Positions 51,100 through 60,207 of a stretch of 64,000 nt of DNA are shown here, in pieces (the stretch's first letter is position 1; every line of letters starts with the position of its first letter). The notes under the pieces are model-generated. The model saw only the letters and a list, made by a program, of their open reading frames with translations, searched no databases and had not been told where the DNA came from. The position numbers and the translations under genes were made by a program. This DNA is from Chitinophaga sp. 180180018-3 (GTDB lineage Bacteria > Bacteroidota > Bacteroidia > Chitinophagales > Chitinophagaceae): assembly GCF_037893185.1 (NCBI RefSeq), contig NZ_CP140772.1, forward strand, positions 372,001 to 436,000, written 5' to 3'.

Positions 51100-51161
51100 G
51101 TCTATTAAACAATTATTAAAAGCTAACGGCTAGCAGCTAACAGCTAGCACCATTTCGTTAC

Positions 51162-52454
51162 ATGCTCCGGCTACTGGCTACTATAAGAAAAGAATGGCAA
51201 TTGCTGTTAAGGGATAAAACGGGGATTATTCTCCTGTTTGTGATGCCGGTGGTACTGATTACCGTGATGGCGCTCATCCAGGATGCTCCGTTTAAGGATT
51301 ACCAGGATATCCGTTTTGATATCTTAACGGTAGATAATGATCATGGCCGCTTAGGCCGTTATGTGCGGGAAGGACTGGAGTCGGGCGGGCAATTCAATAT
51401 CATCGACAGCCTTGATGGCCGGCCGGTTACAGCCGAACAGGCAAAGCAACTGGTAAATGAAGGAAAATATAAAATCAGCATCGTTGTACCGGAAGGAGCT
51501 ACCGCCTCTATCGTCAGCAATGCCAACAGGATAGTGAACGATATCACCCGGCGTATGGGCATGTCGGTTTCACTTCCGGTGAAAAAGGGCGCTGATTCAC
51601 TGAATGTGACCATTTACTTTGATCCGGCTGCCAAGAAAGCGTTCAAAGGAGCTATTCACCAGGCGTTGGACAATTTCCTGACACAGGTAGAAACCGACAT
51701 GTTGCTGGACCGGATCAAACACCAGCTGAAAGGAAAGGATTCTACCGTCAGCGATGTGGATACATTGACGATTCGCCTGCAGGCAGTAGGCCTGAAAGAA
51801 CAGGCCACCGGAAGCGGGAAACAGCTGGATGTAATTTCCAACTCTGTACAGCATAATGTGCCGGCCTGGAGTATTTTCGCCATGTTTTTCATCGTGATCC
51901 CTATTGCCGGAAATATGATCAGGGAAAGGGAAGACGGGAGCCTGCTACGGATGAAACTGATTCCCGGATCATACCTGGAAATCCTGGCAGGAAAGATGTT
52001 GTTTTTTGTTGGGATATGTGTATTGCAGTTTTACCTGATGATGCTGATGGGTATTTATGCGATGCCTTTGCTGAACCTGCCGAGGTTATCGATGGGCGTG
52101 CATCCTGGCACAACATTGCTGGTGGCGGCATCTATCGGGTTAACAGCTACTGCATATGGTATACTGGTGGGCACGGTATTTAAAACGCCCAATCAGGCGC
52201 TTAACTTCGGCGCTATTTCCATCGTAATCCTTTCGGCTATCGGAGGAATCTGGATACCGCTGGAGATCATGCCGGAGAAGATGCAGATGATCGGGCATTT
52301 ATCGCCGCTGAGCTGGGGACTGGATGCTGTGAATGATATTTATCTTCGCAATGGAGATATCCGATTGGTGTGGAAGAATGTTTTGTATCTCATACTCACT
52401 GGATTGGCTATGCTGGCGATAGCCGGCCGTGTGGAAAAAAAACGAATGAACTGA
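51162..52454 (+). CDS. ABC-2 type permease of the dar locus
   Basis: The 430-residue protein has one N-terminal membrane helix (about 18-38), a large extracytoplasmic domain (about 40-225), and five or so C-terminal helices (about 228-425; IFAMFFIVIPIAGNMIRERE, LFFVGICVLQFYLMML, ALNFGAISIVILSAIGGIWIPLEIMP, LTGLAMLAIAGRV). This is the ABC2_membrane_3 / NatB-like layout. With the adjacent ATPase it forms an exporter, most likely for the aromatic lipid made by this locus. The upstream gap contains two near-identical AGCTAACxGCTAGC repeats (51121-51148). Confidence 0.88.
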   Translation: MLRLLATIRKEWQLLLRDKTGIILLFVMPVVLITVMALIQDAPFKDYQDIRFDILTVDNDHGRLGRYVREGLESGGQFNIIDSLDGRPVTAEQAKQLVNEGKYKISIVVPEGATASIVSNANRIVNDITRRMGMSVSLPVKKGADSLNVTIYFDPAAKKAFKGAIHQALDNFLTQVETDMLLDRIKHQLKGKDSTVSDVDTLTIRLQAVGLKEQATGSGKQLDVISNSVQHNVPAWSIFAMFFIVIPIAGNMIREREDGSLLRMKLIPGSYLEILAGKMLFFVGICVLQFYLMMLMGIYAMPLLNLPRLSMGVHPGTTLLVAASIGLTATAYGILVGTVFKTPNQALNFGAISIVILSAIGGIWIPLEIMPEKMQMIGHLSPLSWGLDAVNDIYLRNGDIRLVWKNVLYLILTGLAMLAIAGRVEKKRMN

Positions 52455-52545
52455 TAAATATTTTCAAAACAATACTAAAACTGTATTTTTACCCCCCACA
52501 AGGGCATTCGCCTGTATGAACAACGGGTGATAAACCTACAACATT

Positions 52546-52803
52546 ATGGAAGAGTTAAAAAAGAAACTGAAAGAACAGATCATTGAAGCACTCAATCTTC
52601 AGGACACCAAGCCTGAGGATATTGACGACAATGCCCCATTATTCGGAGAGGGACTGGGCCTCGACAGTATCGATTCACTGGAACTGATGGTGTTGCTGGA
52701 AAGACAATATCACATTAAAGTAGAAGATCCCCGCGAAGGTCGTAAGATCCTGCAGTCTGTTGAATCAATGGCAGCATTCATCGAATCCAAACAACCGGCA
52801 TAA
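52546..52803 (+). CDS. Acyl carrier protein
   Basis: The 85-residue acidic helical protein has the phosphopantetheine attachment site Ser41 in GLGLDSIDSLEL and the usual helices I-IV. It is not the fatty-acid AcpP-like protein in a fab cluster but lies directly before a ketosynthase pair, so it should carry the growing acyl or polyene chain of this pathway and hand it to the ketosynthase and the BtrH-like enzyme. Its ribosome leader is about 90 bases and contains TATTTTTA, a near match to a -7 box. Confidence 0.92.
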   Translation: MEELKKKLKEQIIEALNLQDTKPEDIDDNAPLFGEGLGLDSIDSLELMVLLERQYHIKVEDPREGRKILQSVESMAAFIESKQPA

Positions 52804-52815
52804 GTATCTGATTCC

Positions 52816-54030
52816 ATGGCGGAAAGAGTGTTTATAACAGGGATAGGGATGATCACCGCCATTGGTGATAATGTAGCCGGTAACTTACAGCATTTGCGGT
52901 CGCTCAGGAGCGGCCTCGGATACAGCAGGCACCTTGATACTATCTATAAAGACGTGCTGCCGGTTGGAGAGGTAAAGCATCCCACCGGTTCTTTATTCGA
53001 GCTGGCAGGCATCTCCGAAAAGAATGGGTTTACGCGAACCACCCTGCTGGGGCTGACTGCTATGCGGGAAGCATTGCAGCATGCCGGTATCAGCGACGTG
53101 CCGGCGGTTCCTACCGGCTTTATCAATGCCAGCACGGTAGGAGGGATGTGCGATACTGAAAAAGTTTATTTCGATATCATTGACCCGGAAAAGACCGGGG
53201 TTTTCCTGCAATATATAGATACCCTGGATTGTGCGGACTGTACACAACGTATAGCCGATACCGTTGGATTCTGTGAACACATCGCCACCATCAGCACCGC
53301 CTGCTCTTCTTCCGCAAACGCGCTGATGTTCGGCGCCCGTATGATCAGGCAGGGCATGATGCCGCGGGTGGTTTGCGGTGGTACAGAAGCGCTGACACGT
53401 TTCACGCTGAATGGTTTCAACTCCCTGAAGAATGTAGACAAGCGTTTCTGCCGGCCTTTCGACCAGCAACGTACTGGTCTTAATCTGGGGGAGGGGGCCG
53501 CTTACCTGGTGCTGGAAGGCGAATCCTTTGCCCGTGCCAATAACAGCCGTATTCTTGCAGAGCTCAGCGGTTATTGCAATACCAACGAAGCGTTTCATCC
53601 TACCTCACCTTCGCCTGATGGCGATGGCGCCTATGAGGCGATGAAAACGGCCCTCGCCATGAGTGGCCGGTCGCTCAGTGACGTATCCTATATCAATGTA
53701 CATGGCACTGCCACACTCAACAACGATATTTCAGAAGGTAAAGCACTGGAGCGGCTGTTCGGGGATAAAGTTCCCTTATTCAGCTCTACCAAACCATTTA
53801 CCGGGCATACACTGGCGGCAGCCGGCGCAATAGAAGCCATTTATTCTATACTGGCTATACAAAACGGGTTGATATTCCCTAATCTCAATTTTTCCGAGAG
53901 AATGGAAGAACTCAACATCAGTCCTGTAACAGAGCTGATGGAAGGATATCCCGTTAATCATGTTATTTCAAACTCATTCGGTTTTGGAGGCAACAATGCT
54001 TCCCTGGTGATCAGCAAATATGAAGGGTAA
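52816..54030 (+). CDS. Beta-ketoacyl-ACP synthase, complete catalytic triad
   Basis: The 404-residue FabF-like ketosynthase has Cys163 in ISTACSSSANAL, His296 in NVHGTATLNND and His331 in FTGHTLAAAGA, the complete Cys-His-His triad. It elongates ACP-bound chains with malonyl units. The next gene, which overlaps it by 11 bases, encodes a ketosynthase-like partner without the cysteine, an arrangement known from type II polyketide and aryl-polyene systems (KS plus chain-length factor). It begins 13 bases after the acyl carrier protein gene. Confidence 0.9.
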   Translation: MAERVFITGIGMITAIGDNVAGNLQHLRSLRSGLGYSRHLDTIYKDVLPVGEVKHPTGSLFELAGISEKNGFTRTTLLGLTAMREALQHAGISDVPAVPTGFINASTVGGMCDTEKVYFDIIDPEKTGVFLQYIDTLDCADCTQRIADTVGFCEHIATISTACSSSANALMFGARMIRQGMMPRVVCGGTEALTRFTLNGFNSLKNVDKRFCRPFDQQRTGLNLGEGAAYLVLEGESFARANNSRILAELSGYCNTNEAFHPTSPSPDGDGAYEAMKTALAMSGRSLSDVSYINVHGTATLNNDISEGKALERLFGDKVPLFSSTKPFTGHTLAAAGAIEAIYSILAIQNGLIFPNLNFSERMEELNISPVTELMEGYPVNHVISNSFGFGGNNASLVISKYEG

Positions 54031-55072
54031 GTGTTACATACAAGGAATGGCGGCTATTTCCCCACAGCCAACTTTTGAGGGAGATATTTTTTCTGCCCCG
54101 CTACTGCATAACAGCAATAATCTGCTTCCCTGTGTGGAACCGGATTACAAACCGTTTATTCCCGCCAACAGCCTGCGCCGCATGAGCCGTGTGCTGAAAA
54201 TGGGCCTGACTGCGGCTTTGAAATGTATGCAGGATAGTGGTATCACTACTCCCGGCCCTATTGTAACCGGAACCGGTAAAGGTAGTTTGCAGGATACAGA
54301 GAAGTTTATCAAAGAGATCGTAGAATACAAAGAAACAGCACTAAACCCTACACCGTTCATCCAATCTACCTATAACTCCGTGAACGGGCTGATAGCGCTG
54401 CAACAGAAATGTACTGACTATAGCAATACATTCGTACACCGCGGATTCTCCTTCGAAAACGCTTTGCTCGACAGCATCATGTTATTGCAGGAGGGCGCTC
54501 AGCATACGCTTACAGGCGCCTTTGAGGAAATCACCGCTGAACATTTCTATATCAAAAGCCGCATCGGGTTCTGGAAAACACAGCCTACTGACAACCGGGA
54601 ATTATATGCACATTTATCGCCCGGCACTATTGCGGGTGAAGGCGCCGCTTTTTTCTCGCTTACCTCCGCGCCATCAGCGCAGAGCTATGCAGCAATTACC
54701 GGTTTCAAGACACTGTACAAACCCACTCCTGAAAAACTGCGGGCAAGCCTGGAAAACTTTCAGTTCACCCCTGATCTGATCGTTACCGGTCGCAATGCAG
54801 ACAGTAACTTCGATTATTACTACGACGAGCCAGGCCGCGTTTTCCCGGGCGTTCCACAACTTCCGTTCAAGCATCTCTGCGGTGAATACGATACTGCCAC
54901 TGCTTTCGGCATGTGGTTGTCGGCAAAGCTGCTGAAATCACAACACATCCCTCATCAGTGGTTTCCCGGAGTAATCGCTTTGCCTGCTCATCTCAATAAA
55001 ATATTATTATACAACCAATTTTACGGAGAACAACATGTAGTGTTGACGCTCGAAAGAATTCCTAATTCGTAA
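54020..55072 (+). CDS. Ketosynthase-like protein lacking the catalytic cysteine (chain-length-factor-like)
   Basis: The 350-residue protein is a shorter, divergent thiolase-fold homolog of the preceding ketosynthase. Where the partner has TACSSSANAL, this one has HRGFSFENAL; aligning the shared NAL puts a glycine (about Gly142) in place of the cysteine. The histidines of the triad are not in recognisable motifs either, but IAGEGAAFFSL and EYDTATAFGMWLSAKLL match ketosynthase surface and core segments. The 11-base overlap with the ketosynthase gene implies coupled translation and a 1:1 heterodimer, as for chain-length factors. Its last codons lie in a dispersed repeat. Confidence 0.78.
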   Translation: MKGKCYIQGMAAISPQPTFEGDIFSAPLLHNSNNLLPCVEPDYKPFIPANSLRRMSRVLKMGLTAALKCMQDSGITTPGPIVTGTGKGSLQDTEKFIKEIVEYKETALNPTPFIQSTYNSVNGLIALQQKCTDYSNTFVHRGFSFENALLDSIMLLQEGAQHTLTGAFEEITAEHFYIKSRIGFWKTQPTDNRELYAHLSPGTIAGEGAAFFSLTSAPSAQSYAAITGFKTLYKPTPEKLRASLENFQFTPDLIVTGRNADSNFDYYYDEPGRVFPGVPQLPFKHLCGEYDTATAFGMWLSAKLLKSQHIPHQWFPGVIALPAHLNKILLYNQFYGEQHVVLTLERIPNS

Positions 55073-55075
55073 TTC
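55057..55075. repeat. Dispersed GAATTACGAATTAG-type repeat
   Basis: The complement of 55057-55074 is identical over 18 bases to 49193-49210. Here the repeat covers the last codons and stop of both the ketosynthase-like gene and the convergent M14 peptidase gene. Confidence 0.75.
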
Positions 55076-56789
55076 TATACACCGGGTACCTCATATATTC
55101 TGGTTCAGCATACGGGGAATGCTTGTAGATGAAGTTCAGCTGTGCATCCGCGTTGTTGGCAAATGAGCTGTCGGCAGCTTTCTTTTGGCTGAGCATGTCC
55201 CGGAGTTCGGGGTGTTGGGCAAGATATTCCGCGCCGGTATCTTCAAAAACATAATCCGAATAGCCTTCCTTCTGACCCAGTATAGCATCAAAGAAATTCC
55301 AGGCAAAGTAAGAGTCATCTCCGGCAGGCTCCAGTGTTTCCGTGAGAAAGCGGTTGGCAGCCTGGTTCATGGGAATGTACATATCGCCTTTACGGAACCG
55401 GATGGTGTCTTTGCTGGCAGTTACCCGGGTAGCATAGTGGAGATAATGTTTTTCGAACGGTTTGGAGTAGGTTTTAAAATCTGCGATGTGATATACTTCC
55501 ACCGGCATGGCTGTATCGCGGGGGAGTGGCTGCATTTCCACCTGGTTGTTTTTCAGGAGATTGATAACCGTCCACCAGCCTTGGGGAATGATATAAGCTT
55601 TGGGCTTTTCCACAAAGTTTTCTGCAACGGCGGTGTTATAAAATTTCACCTGGCGTACAAAAGGTTTTGTACGATCATAGAAGAGGCGGGGTAGCCCGGA
55701 GATGGTGCTGGGCTTATATCCTGAGGTAAAGCCCCGGAAAGTGATCAGGGAGTATTTGTTCATATCGAACCGCCATGCAAGCGGGAATCGCTCCTGGGTC
55801 ATGCAGGCGCTTTTGGTTTGTGCCCTTAGCTGCCGGATCTCTTCACTGTGATCAGCCGTGAACTGCATGAAGCACTGCATCAGGGCATAAGTGGCTTTAA
55901 CACGCTGTGGATAGGGCTTCAGCATATGTGTTTCGGGAACAAATCCGAAGGTATGAAACAAGGTAGTGTAACCGGAAGAGTAGCGTGGTCCGTCCTGGAA
56001 TTCCACCCAGCCGCTGTCGGGAGTATTGCCGAAATGGTTCACATAAGGAACCAGGTCATATCCTTTCTCTTTCATCAGCGTATAGAGGCCGGGTTCAAAG
56101 GTTTTATTGAGGAATTCGCCCATAGGTCCGCCCAGTTTGTTGTGCTGGGTGGAGAGCAGCGTCATGATATGCTGGTAGTCCGCTCCGTTGCTGACATGGT
56201 TATCCACAAATACATCCGGATCTGTCAGGTGATAGATCTGCTGAAAAGCCAGCGCATTCCTGGAATCGGTTTTAATGAAATCACGGTTCAGGTCGAGGTT
56301 TTGAGCATTGCCTCTGGAGCCGAACTCATCAGGACCGTTTTGATCCACGCGATACCAGGCGGAACGGTTCAGCATGCCACCGATATTGTAGACCGGGATG
56401 ATGGCCAGCACGATGTTATCGGGAGCTTTGATTTTTCCGGTGGCGAGGTCGCGCAGCAGTAGCATGCTGGCATCTATGCCATCGGGTTCGCCGGGGTGGA
56501 TCCCGTTATTGATAAGGATGATGCGTTTATTTTTCTTATGGAGACTTTTAAAATCGAAATCCTTCCCGGGCGACCAGGTGACGAGGTGAAGCGGGAACCC
56601 GGCATCCGTGAGGCCGATAGCCTGCATATGAATCTGCGGGAAGCGTTTGGTGAGCAGCTGATAATACCGGATTACTTCGTCGTAAGTAGCAGTTTCCCTG
56701 CCGTTGGTGCGCTCGTATCGGGTGCTGAGATCCTGGGCCTCAAGAAACAGGGGCAGGATAGCGGCAAACAGTATAAATAGTTTTTTCAT
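55062..56789 (-). CDS. Exported M14 family zinc carboxypeptidase
   Basis: The 575-residue protein has a signal peptide (MKKLFILFAAILPLFLEAQ). The M14 zinc-ligand motif is GIHPGEPDG (HxxE; about residues 97-105), with the third ligand in VDNHVSNG and the catalytic glutamate probably in FVPETHML. The large C-terminal region (about 350-575) has no other assigned domain. It should cleave C-terminal residues of peptides in the periplasm or outside the cell. It is convergent with the ketosynthase-like gene and overlaps it by 11 bases. A -7 box (CAAAAGTA at 56795-56802 on the plus strand) lies 5 bases upstream of the start. Confidence 0.88.
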   Translation of the reverse strand: MKKLFILFAAILPLFLEAQDLSTRYERTNGRETATYDEVIRYYQLLTKRFPQIHMQAIGLTDAGFPLHLVTWSPGKDFDFKSLHKKNKRIILINNGIHPGEPDGIDASMLLLRDLATGKIKAPDNIVLAIIPVYNIGGMLNRSAWYRVDQNGPDEFGSRGNAQNLDLNRDFIKTDSRNALAFQQIYHLTDPDVFVDNHVSNGADYQHIMTLLSTQHNKLGGPMGEFLNKTFEPGLYTLMKEKGYDLVPYVNHFGNTPDSGWVEFQDGPRYSSGYTTLFHTFGFVPETHMLKPYPQRVKATYALMQCFMQFTADHSEEIRQLRAQTKSACMTQERFPLAWRFDMNKYSLITFRGFTSGYKPSTISGLPRLFYDRTKPFVRQVKFYNTAVAENFVEKPKAYIIPQGWWTVINLLKNNQVEMQPLPRDTAMPVEVYHIADFKTYSKPFEKHYLHYATRVTASKDTIRFRKGDMYIPMNQAANRFLTETLEPAGDDSYFAWNFFDAILGQKEGYSDYVFEDTGAEYLAQHPELRDMLSQKKAADSSFANNADAQLNFIYKHSPYAEPEYMRYPVYRITN

Positions 56790-56794
56790 TAATA

Positions 56795-56802
56795 CAAAAG
56801 TA
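56795..56802 (-). promoter_or_regulatory. -7 promoter box for the M14 peptidase gene
   Basis: TACTTTTG on the minus strand ends 5 bases before the start at 56789; a nearly leaderless transcript is implied. It lies just downstream of the rpsT terminator. Confidence 0.5.
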
Positions 56803-56810
56803 ACCAGAAA

Positions 56811-56842
56811 AACAAAAAGCCCTTCCTTTGTGAGGAAGAGCT
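56811..56842 (-). terminator. Terminator of rpsT
   Basis: On the minus strand AGCTCTTCCT pairs with AGGAAGGGCT (one mismatch) followed by a TTTTTGTTTTT run. Confidence 0.85.
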
Positions 56843-56865
56843 ATAAATATTTGTTACTGAAGCAA

Positions 56866-57120
56866 TTAGGCCAGAGTCAGAATTCTCTTAGCCAGCTTGC
56901 TTTTCAGGTTTGCTGCTTTGTTTTTGTGAATAACGTTACGTTTAGCCAGCTTGTCGATCATGGAAGCTACCTCAGCTAAATCTTTCTGCGCTGTAGCCTT
57001 GTCAGTTACCGCTTTCAGATCACGGATAGCATTACGGGTAGTTTTACCGTAGTAACGGTTACGCTCATTACGCTTTCTGCTTTGACGTACGTCTTTTTTC
57101 GTTGCTTTATGGTTTGCCAT
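56866..57120 (-). CDS. rpsT: 30S ribosomal protein S20
   Basis: The 84-residue protein is very basic and helical: [25 protein letters not shown] start and [20 protein letters not shown] at the end are the S20 signatures. S20 binds 16S rRNA early in 30S assembly. It is monocistronic with a good promoter (57146-57171) and terminator, as expected for a highly expressed gene. Confidence 0.95.
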   Translation of the reverse strand: MANHKATKKDVRQSRKRNERNRYYGKTTRNAIRDLKAVTDKATAQKDLAEVASMIDKLAKRNVIHKNKAANLKSKLAKRILTLA

Positions 57121-57145
57121 TTTTCAAATTTCAAGTTTCGGACGG

Positions 57146-57171
57146 CAAAGGTAACTATATTCGAATTACAA
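57146..57171 (-). promoter_or_regulatory. Promoter of rpsT
   Basis: On the minus strand TTG (57171-57169), 15 bases, then TACCTTTG (57153-57146) match the Bacteroidota -33 and -7 elements, 25 bases before the start codon. Confidence 0.65.
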
Positions 57172-57361
57172 AACAAACTAAATGTAGTTTTTCCGTCAGA
57201 AGGCAAATATAAGCAGCTTTTATCACAGATAACGAGCTGATTTTTTCTGATTTTTTCCAAGCGGCGTATCGAAAAACGAGCGATATTTGCAATCCCATAT
57301 ATTAATATATTGGGACCGATAGAAAAGAATTTGAACAGAAGATCAGCAAAACTCGTTGTAA

Positions 57362-60124
57362 ATGAAGGACTTCTCATTCGTCACCAACTCACATCCTGCT
57401 TACATTGAATCATTATACCAGGATTTCCGCAAAGATCCCAACTCTGTAGACCCGGATTGGGTTAAATTTTTCGAAGGATTTGATTTTGCAGTATCCAATG
57501 TAAACGGCAAGGCAGCCACCGCAGCCGCGCCAGTAGCAGGAGGCAGCACTTCGCTGCCTGTGAGCGACGACCAGTTGGCAAAAGAGCTGGGCGTATACCG
57601 CCTGATACAGGCGTATCGCAAAAAAGGCCACCTTATTGCTAAAACCAACCCCATCCGTGAAAGAAAAGACAGAAAAGCCAACCTGGACCTTGTGAGCTTC
57701 GGATTAGGGGATGCTGATCTCAAAACAGAATTTTTTGCAGGAAGCACTATCGGCGTGGGTAAAGCCACACTGGAAAAAATAGTGGCCTATCTGAACCAGA
57801 TCTACGCCAGTTCAGTAGGGTTGCAATACACTTATATCAATGCCAGGGATAAAGCTAAATGGCTGGAGAAAGAGTTTGAGAAGATCATGGTGGAGCCGCT
57901 GTCGCTCGAACAGCGCAAACGCATCCTGCAGAAACTGAACCAGGGCGTTATTTTCGAAAAATTCCTGCATACCAAATATATCGGTCAGAAACGCTTTGGC
58001 CTGGAAGGCGGCGAATCTACCATCCCTGCACTGGATGCCATTCTTAACGTTGCTGCGGAGTACGGTGTACAGGAATCTGTGATCGGTATGGCGCACCGTG
58101 GCCGCCTGAATGTACTCGCCAATATACTCGGCAAAACCTACGAGCAGATCTTCAATGAGTTTGAAGGCCTGGCCGTACCTGATATGACCATGGGTAGCGG
58201 CGACGTGAAATATCACCTCGGCTTCCGTTCCCAGGTATCCACTCCTTCCGGCAAAGCCGTGAACCTGCAGCTGATGCCTAACCCTTCCCACCTGGAAGTG
58301 GTAGACCCGATTGTAGTTGGTTTTGCACGTAGTAAGGCTGATGTGATCTACAACAGCGACTATGATAAAATACTGCCTATCCTCATCCATGGGGATGCGG
58401 CTGTGGCAGGGCAGGGCATCGTTTACGAAGTAGAACAGATGAGCAAACTGAAAGGATACTACGTAGGTGGTTCCATTCATTTTGTGATCAATAACCAGAT
58501 TGGTTTTACCACCGACTTTGATGATGCAAGATCTTCAGATTACTGCACCAGCGTTGCTTCTATCGTACAGGCGCCGGTATTTCACGTGAATGGTGATGAT
58601 GCAGAAGCCGTGGTGAAAGTATCACAGCTGGCTGCCCGTTACCGTCAGGAGTTTAATGAAGATGTGTTCATCGACATGGTTTGCTACCGCAAACATGGTC
58701 ATAACGAAGGGGATGAACCTAAATTTACTCAACCGAGCTTATATGCGCTGATCGAGAAACATCCGAATCCGCGTGAAGTATATACTCAGTTCCTCCTGAA
58801 AAACGGAGAGCAGGATGCACAGGCACTAGCCAAAGAAATGGAAAAGGTATTCTGGGATGAGCTGCAGGCACGCCTCGATGAAGTAAAACAACATCCGCTG
58901 CCCTATGCTAACCAGATCCCCGAACAGTGGTGGCAGGCTTTGCGTAAGGCTACCCCGCAGGATTTTGAAGCTTCCCCGGTTACAGCCATCAAAGAAGAGG
59001 ATTTCAAACGTCTGTTCGATGGACTGATGAAATGGCCGGAAAACTTTGTGCCGCTGCGTAAAGTGAGTAAGCTGCTGCAGGATAAAATCAAATTATACCA
59101 GGAAGAAGGTAAAGTAGACTGGGCTACCGGTGAACTGCTGGCATATGCCAGTTTGCTGATAGAAGGCAAAGACGTGAGAATGAGCGGAGAAGACGTGAAA
59201 CGCGGAACCTTCTCTCATCGTCATGCAGTGCTGTTCGACGAAAATACCAACGATACCTATAACCGCCTGAATTTCTTCCAGGAGAACCAGGGTAAATTCA
59301 GGATCTATAACTCCCTGTTGAGCGAATATGGTGTATTGGGCTTTGAATATGGTTATGCCATGGCCAACCCTAATAACCTGGTGCTTTGGGAAGCACAATA
59401 CGGCGACTTTGTAAACGGTGCGCAAACTGTAATTGACCAGTATATCAGCAGCGCTGAACAGAAATGGACAACGCAGAATGGCCTGGTAATGTTGCTGCCG
59501 CATGGTTATGAAGGTGGTGGACCGGATCACTCCAACGCCCGTCCGGAGCGTTTCCTGCAGCAATGTGCAGAAGAAAATATGGTGATCACCAATATCACTA
59601 CTGCCGCTAACTTCTTCCATGCACTGCGCCGCCAGCTGGCCTGGCCGTTCCGCAAGCCGCTGATTAACTTTTCACCTAAAGCAAACCTCCGTCATACCGG
59701 TGCTTATTCTTCCACAGAAGAATTCACTCAGGGCGGATTCAAGGAAGTGCTCGACGATCCGTTTATTACCGATACAGCAGTAGTGAAGAAAGTATTGCTC
59801 TGTACCGGTAAAATGTACTTCGATCTGAGCGATAAACAGATGAAAGATGATCGCAGAGATGTGGCGATTGTGCGTCTGGAGCAATTATACCCGCTGCCGG
59901 TAAAACAGCTGGAAACCATTGCACAGAAGTATAAAGGGGCTACTTTCTTCTGGGTGCAGGAAGAGCCGCTGAATATGGGCGCTGCATCTTATCTGCAAAT
60001 GAACCTGAAGCAAATCAATTATGGTGTTATCAGCCGCAACCCAAGTGCATCAACCGCTACCGGTTATGCGAAAGTACATGCGCGTGAACAACAGCAAATT
60101 ATTGACACTGCCTTTAACATCTAA
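57362..60124 (+). CDS. sucA: 2-oxoglutarate dehydrogenase E1 component
   Basis: The 920-residue thiamine-diphosphate enzyme decarboxylates 2-oxoglutarate in the TCA cycle. The N-terminal part has the FVTNSHPAYIESLYQDFRKDPNSVDPDWVKFFEGF segment typical of OGDH E1, the first catalytic region has GMAHRGRLNVLANILG and HGDAAVAGQGIVYE, and the C-terminal pyrimidine domain includes FSHRHAVLFDE, EAQYGDFVNGAQTVIDQY and LPHGYEGGGPDHSNARPERFLQ. Length is normal. It is followed by the E2 gene after an 83-base gap containing a hairpin; the E3 gene is not in the window. Confidence 0.95.
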   Translation: MKDFSFVTNSHPAYIESLYQDFRKDPNSVDPDWVKFFEGFDFAVSNVNGKAATAAAPVAGGSTSLPVSDDQLAKELGVYRLIQAYRKKGHLIAKTNPIRERKDRKANLDLVSFGLGDADLKTEFFAGSTIGVGKATLEKIVAYLNQIYASSVGLQYTYINARDKAKWLEKEFEKIMVEPLSLEQRKRILQKLNQGVIFEKFLHTKYIGQKRFGLEGGESTIPALDAILNVAAEYGVQESVIGMAHRGRLNVLANILGKTYEQIFNEFEGLAVPDMTMGSGDVKYHLGFRSQVSTPSGKAVNLQLMPNPSHLEVVDPIVVGFARSKADVIYNSDYDKILPILIHGDAAVAGQGIVYEVEQMSKLKGYYVGGSIHFVINNQIGFTTDFDDARSSDYCTSVASIVQAPVFHVNGDDAEAVVKVSQLAARYRQEFNEDVFIDMVCYRKHGHNEGDEPKFTQPSLYALIEKHPNPREVYTQFLLKNGEQDAQALAKEMEKVFWDELQARLDEVKQHPLPYANQIPEQWWQALRKATPQDFEASPVTAIKEEDFKRLFDGLMKWPENFVPLRKVSKLLQDKIKLYQEEGKVDWATGELLAYASLLIEGKDVRMSGEDVKRGTFSHRHAVLFDENTNDTYNRLNFFQENQGKFRIYNSLLSEYGVLGFEYGYAMANPNNLVLWEAQYGDFVNGAQTVIDQYISSAEQKWTTQNGLVMLLPHGYEGGGPDHSNARPERFLQQCAEENMVITNITTAANFFHALRRQLAWPFRKPLINFSPKANLRHTGAYSSTEEFTQGGFKEVLDDPFITDTAVVKKVLLCTGKMYFDLSDKQMKDDRRDVAIVRLEQLYPLPVKQLETIAQKYKGATFFWVQEEPLNMGAASYLQMNLKQINYGVISRNPSASTATGYAKVHAREQQQIIDTAFNI

Positions 60125-60147
60125 AAAACTAACGAATAAACAGAATA

Positions 60148-60185
60148 ACCAGCTTTCGGCTTTACAGCAACGGCTAAAAGCTGGT
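60148..60185 (+). other. Intercistronic hairpin between sucA and odhB
   Basis: ACCAGCTTT (60148-60156) pairs with AAAGCTGGT (60177-60185). No T-run follows, so an mRNA-stability or processing role is more likely than termination. Confidence 0.45.
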
Positions 60186-60207
60186 ATCACCATCAACTGA
60201 TATAAAT

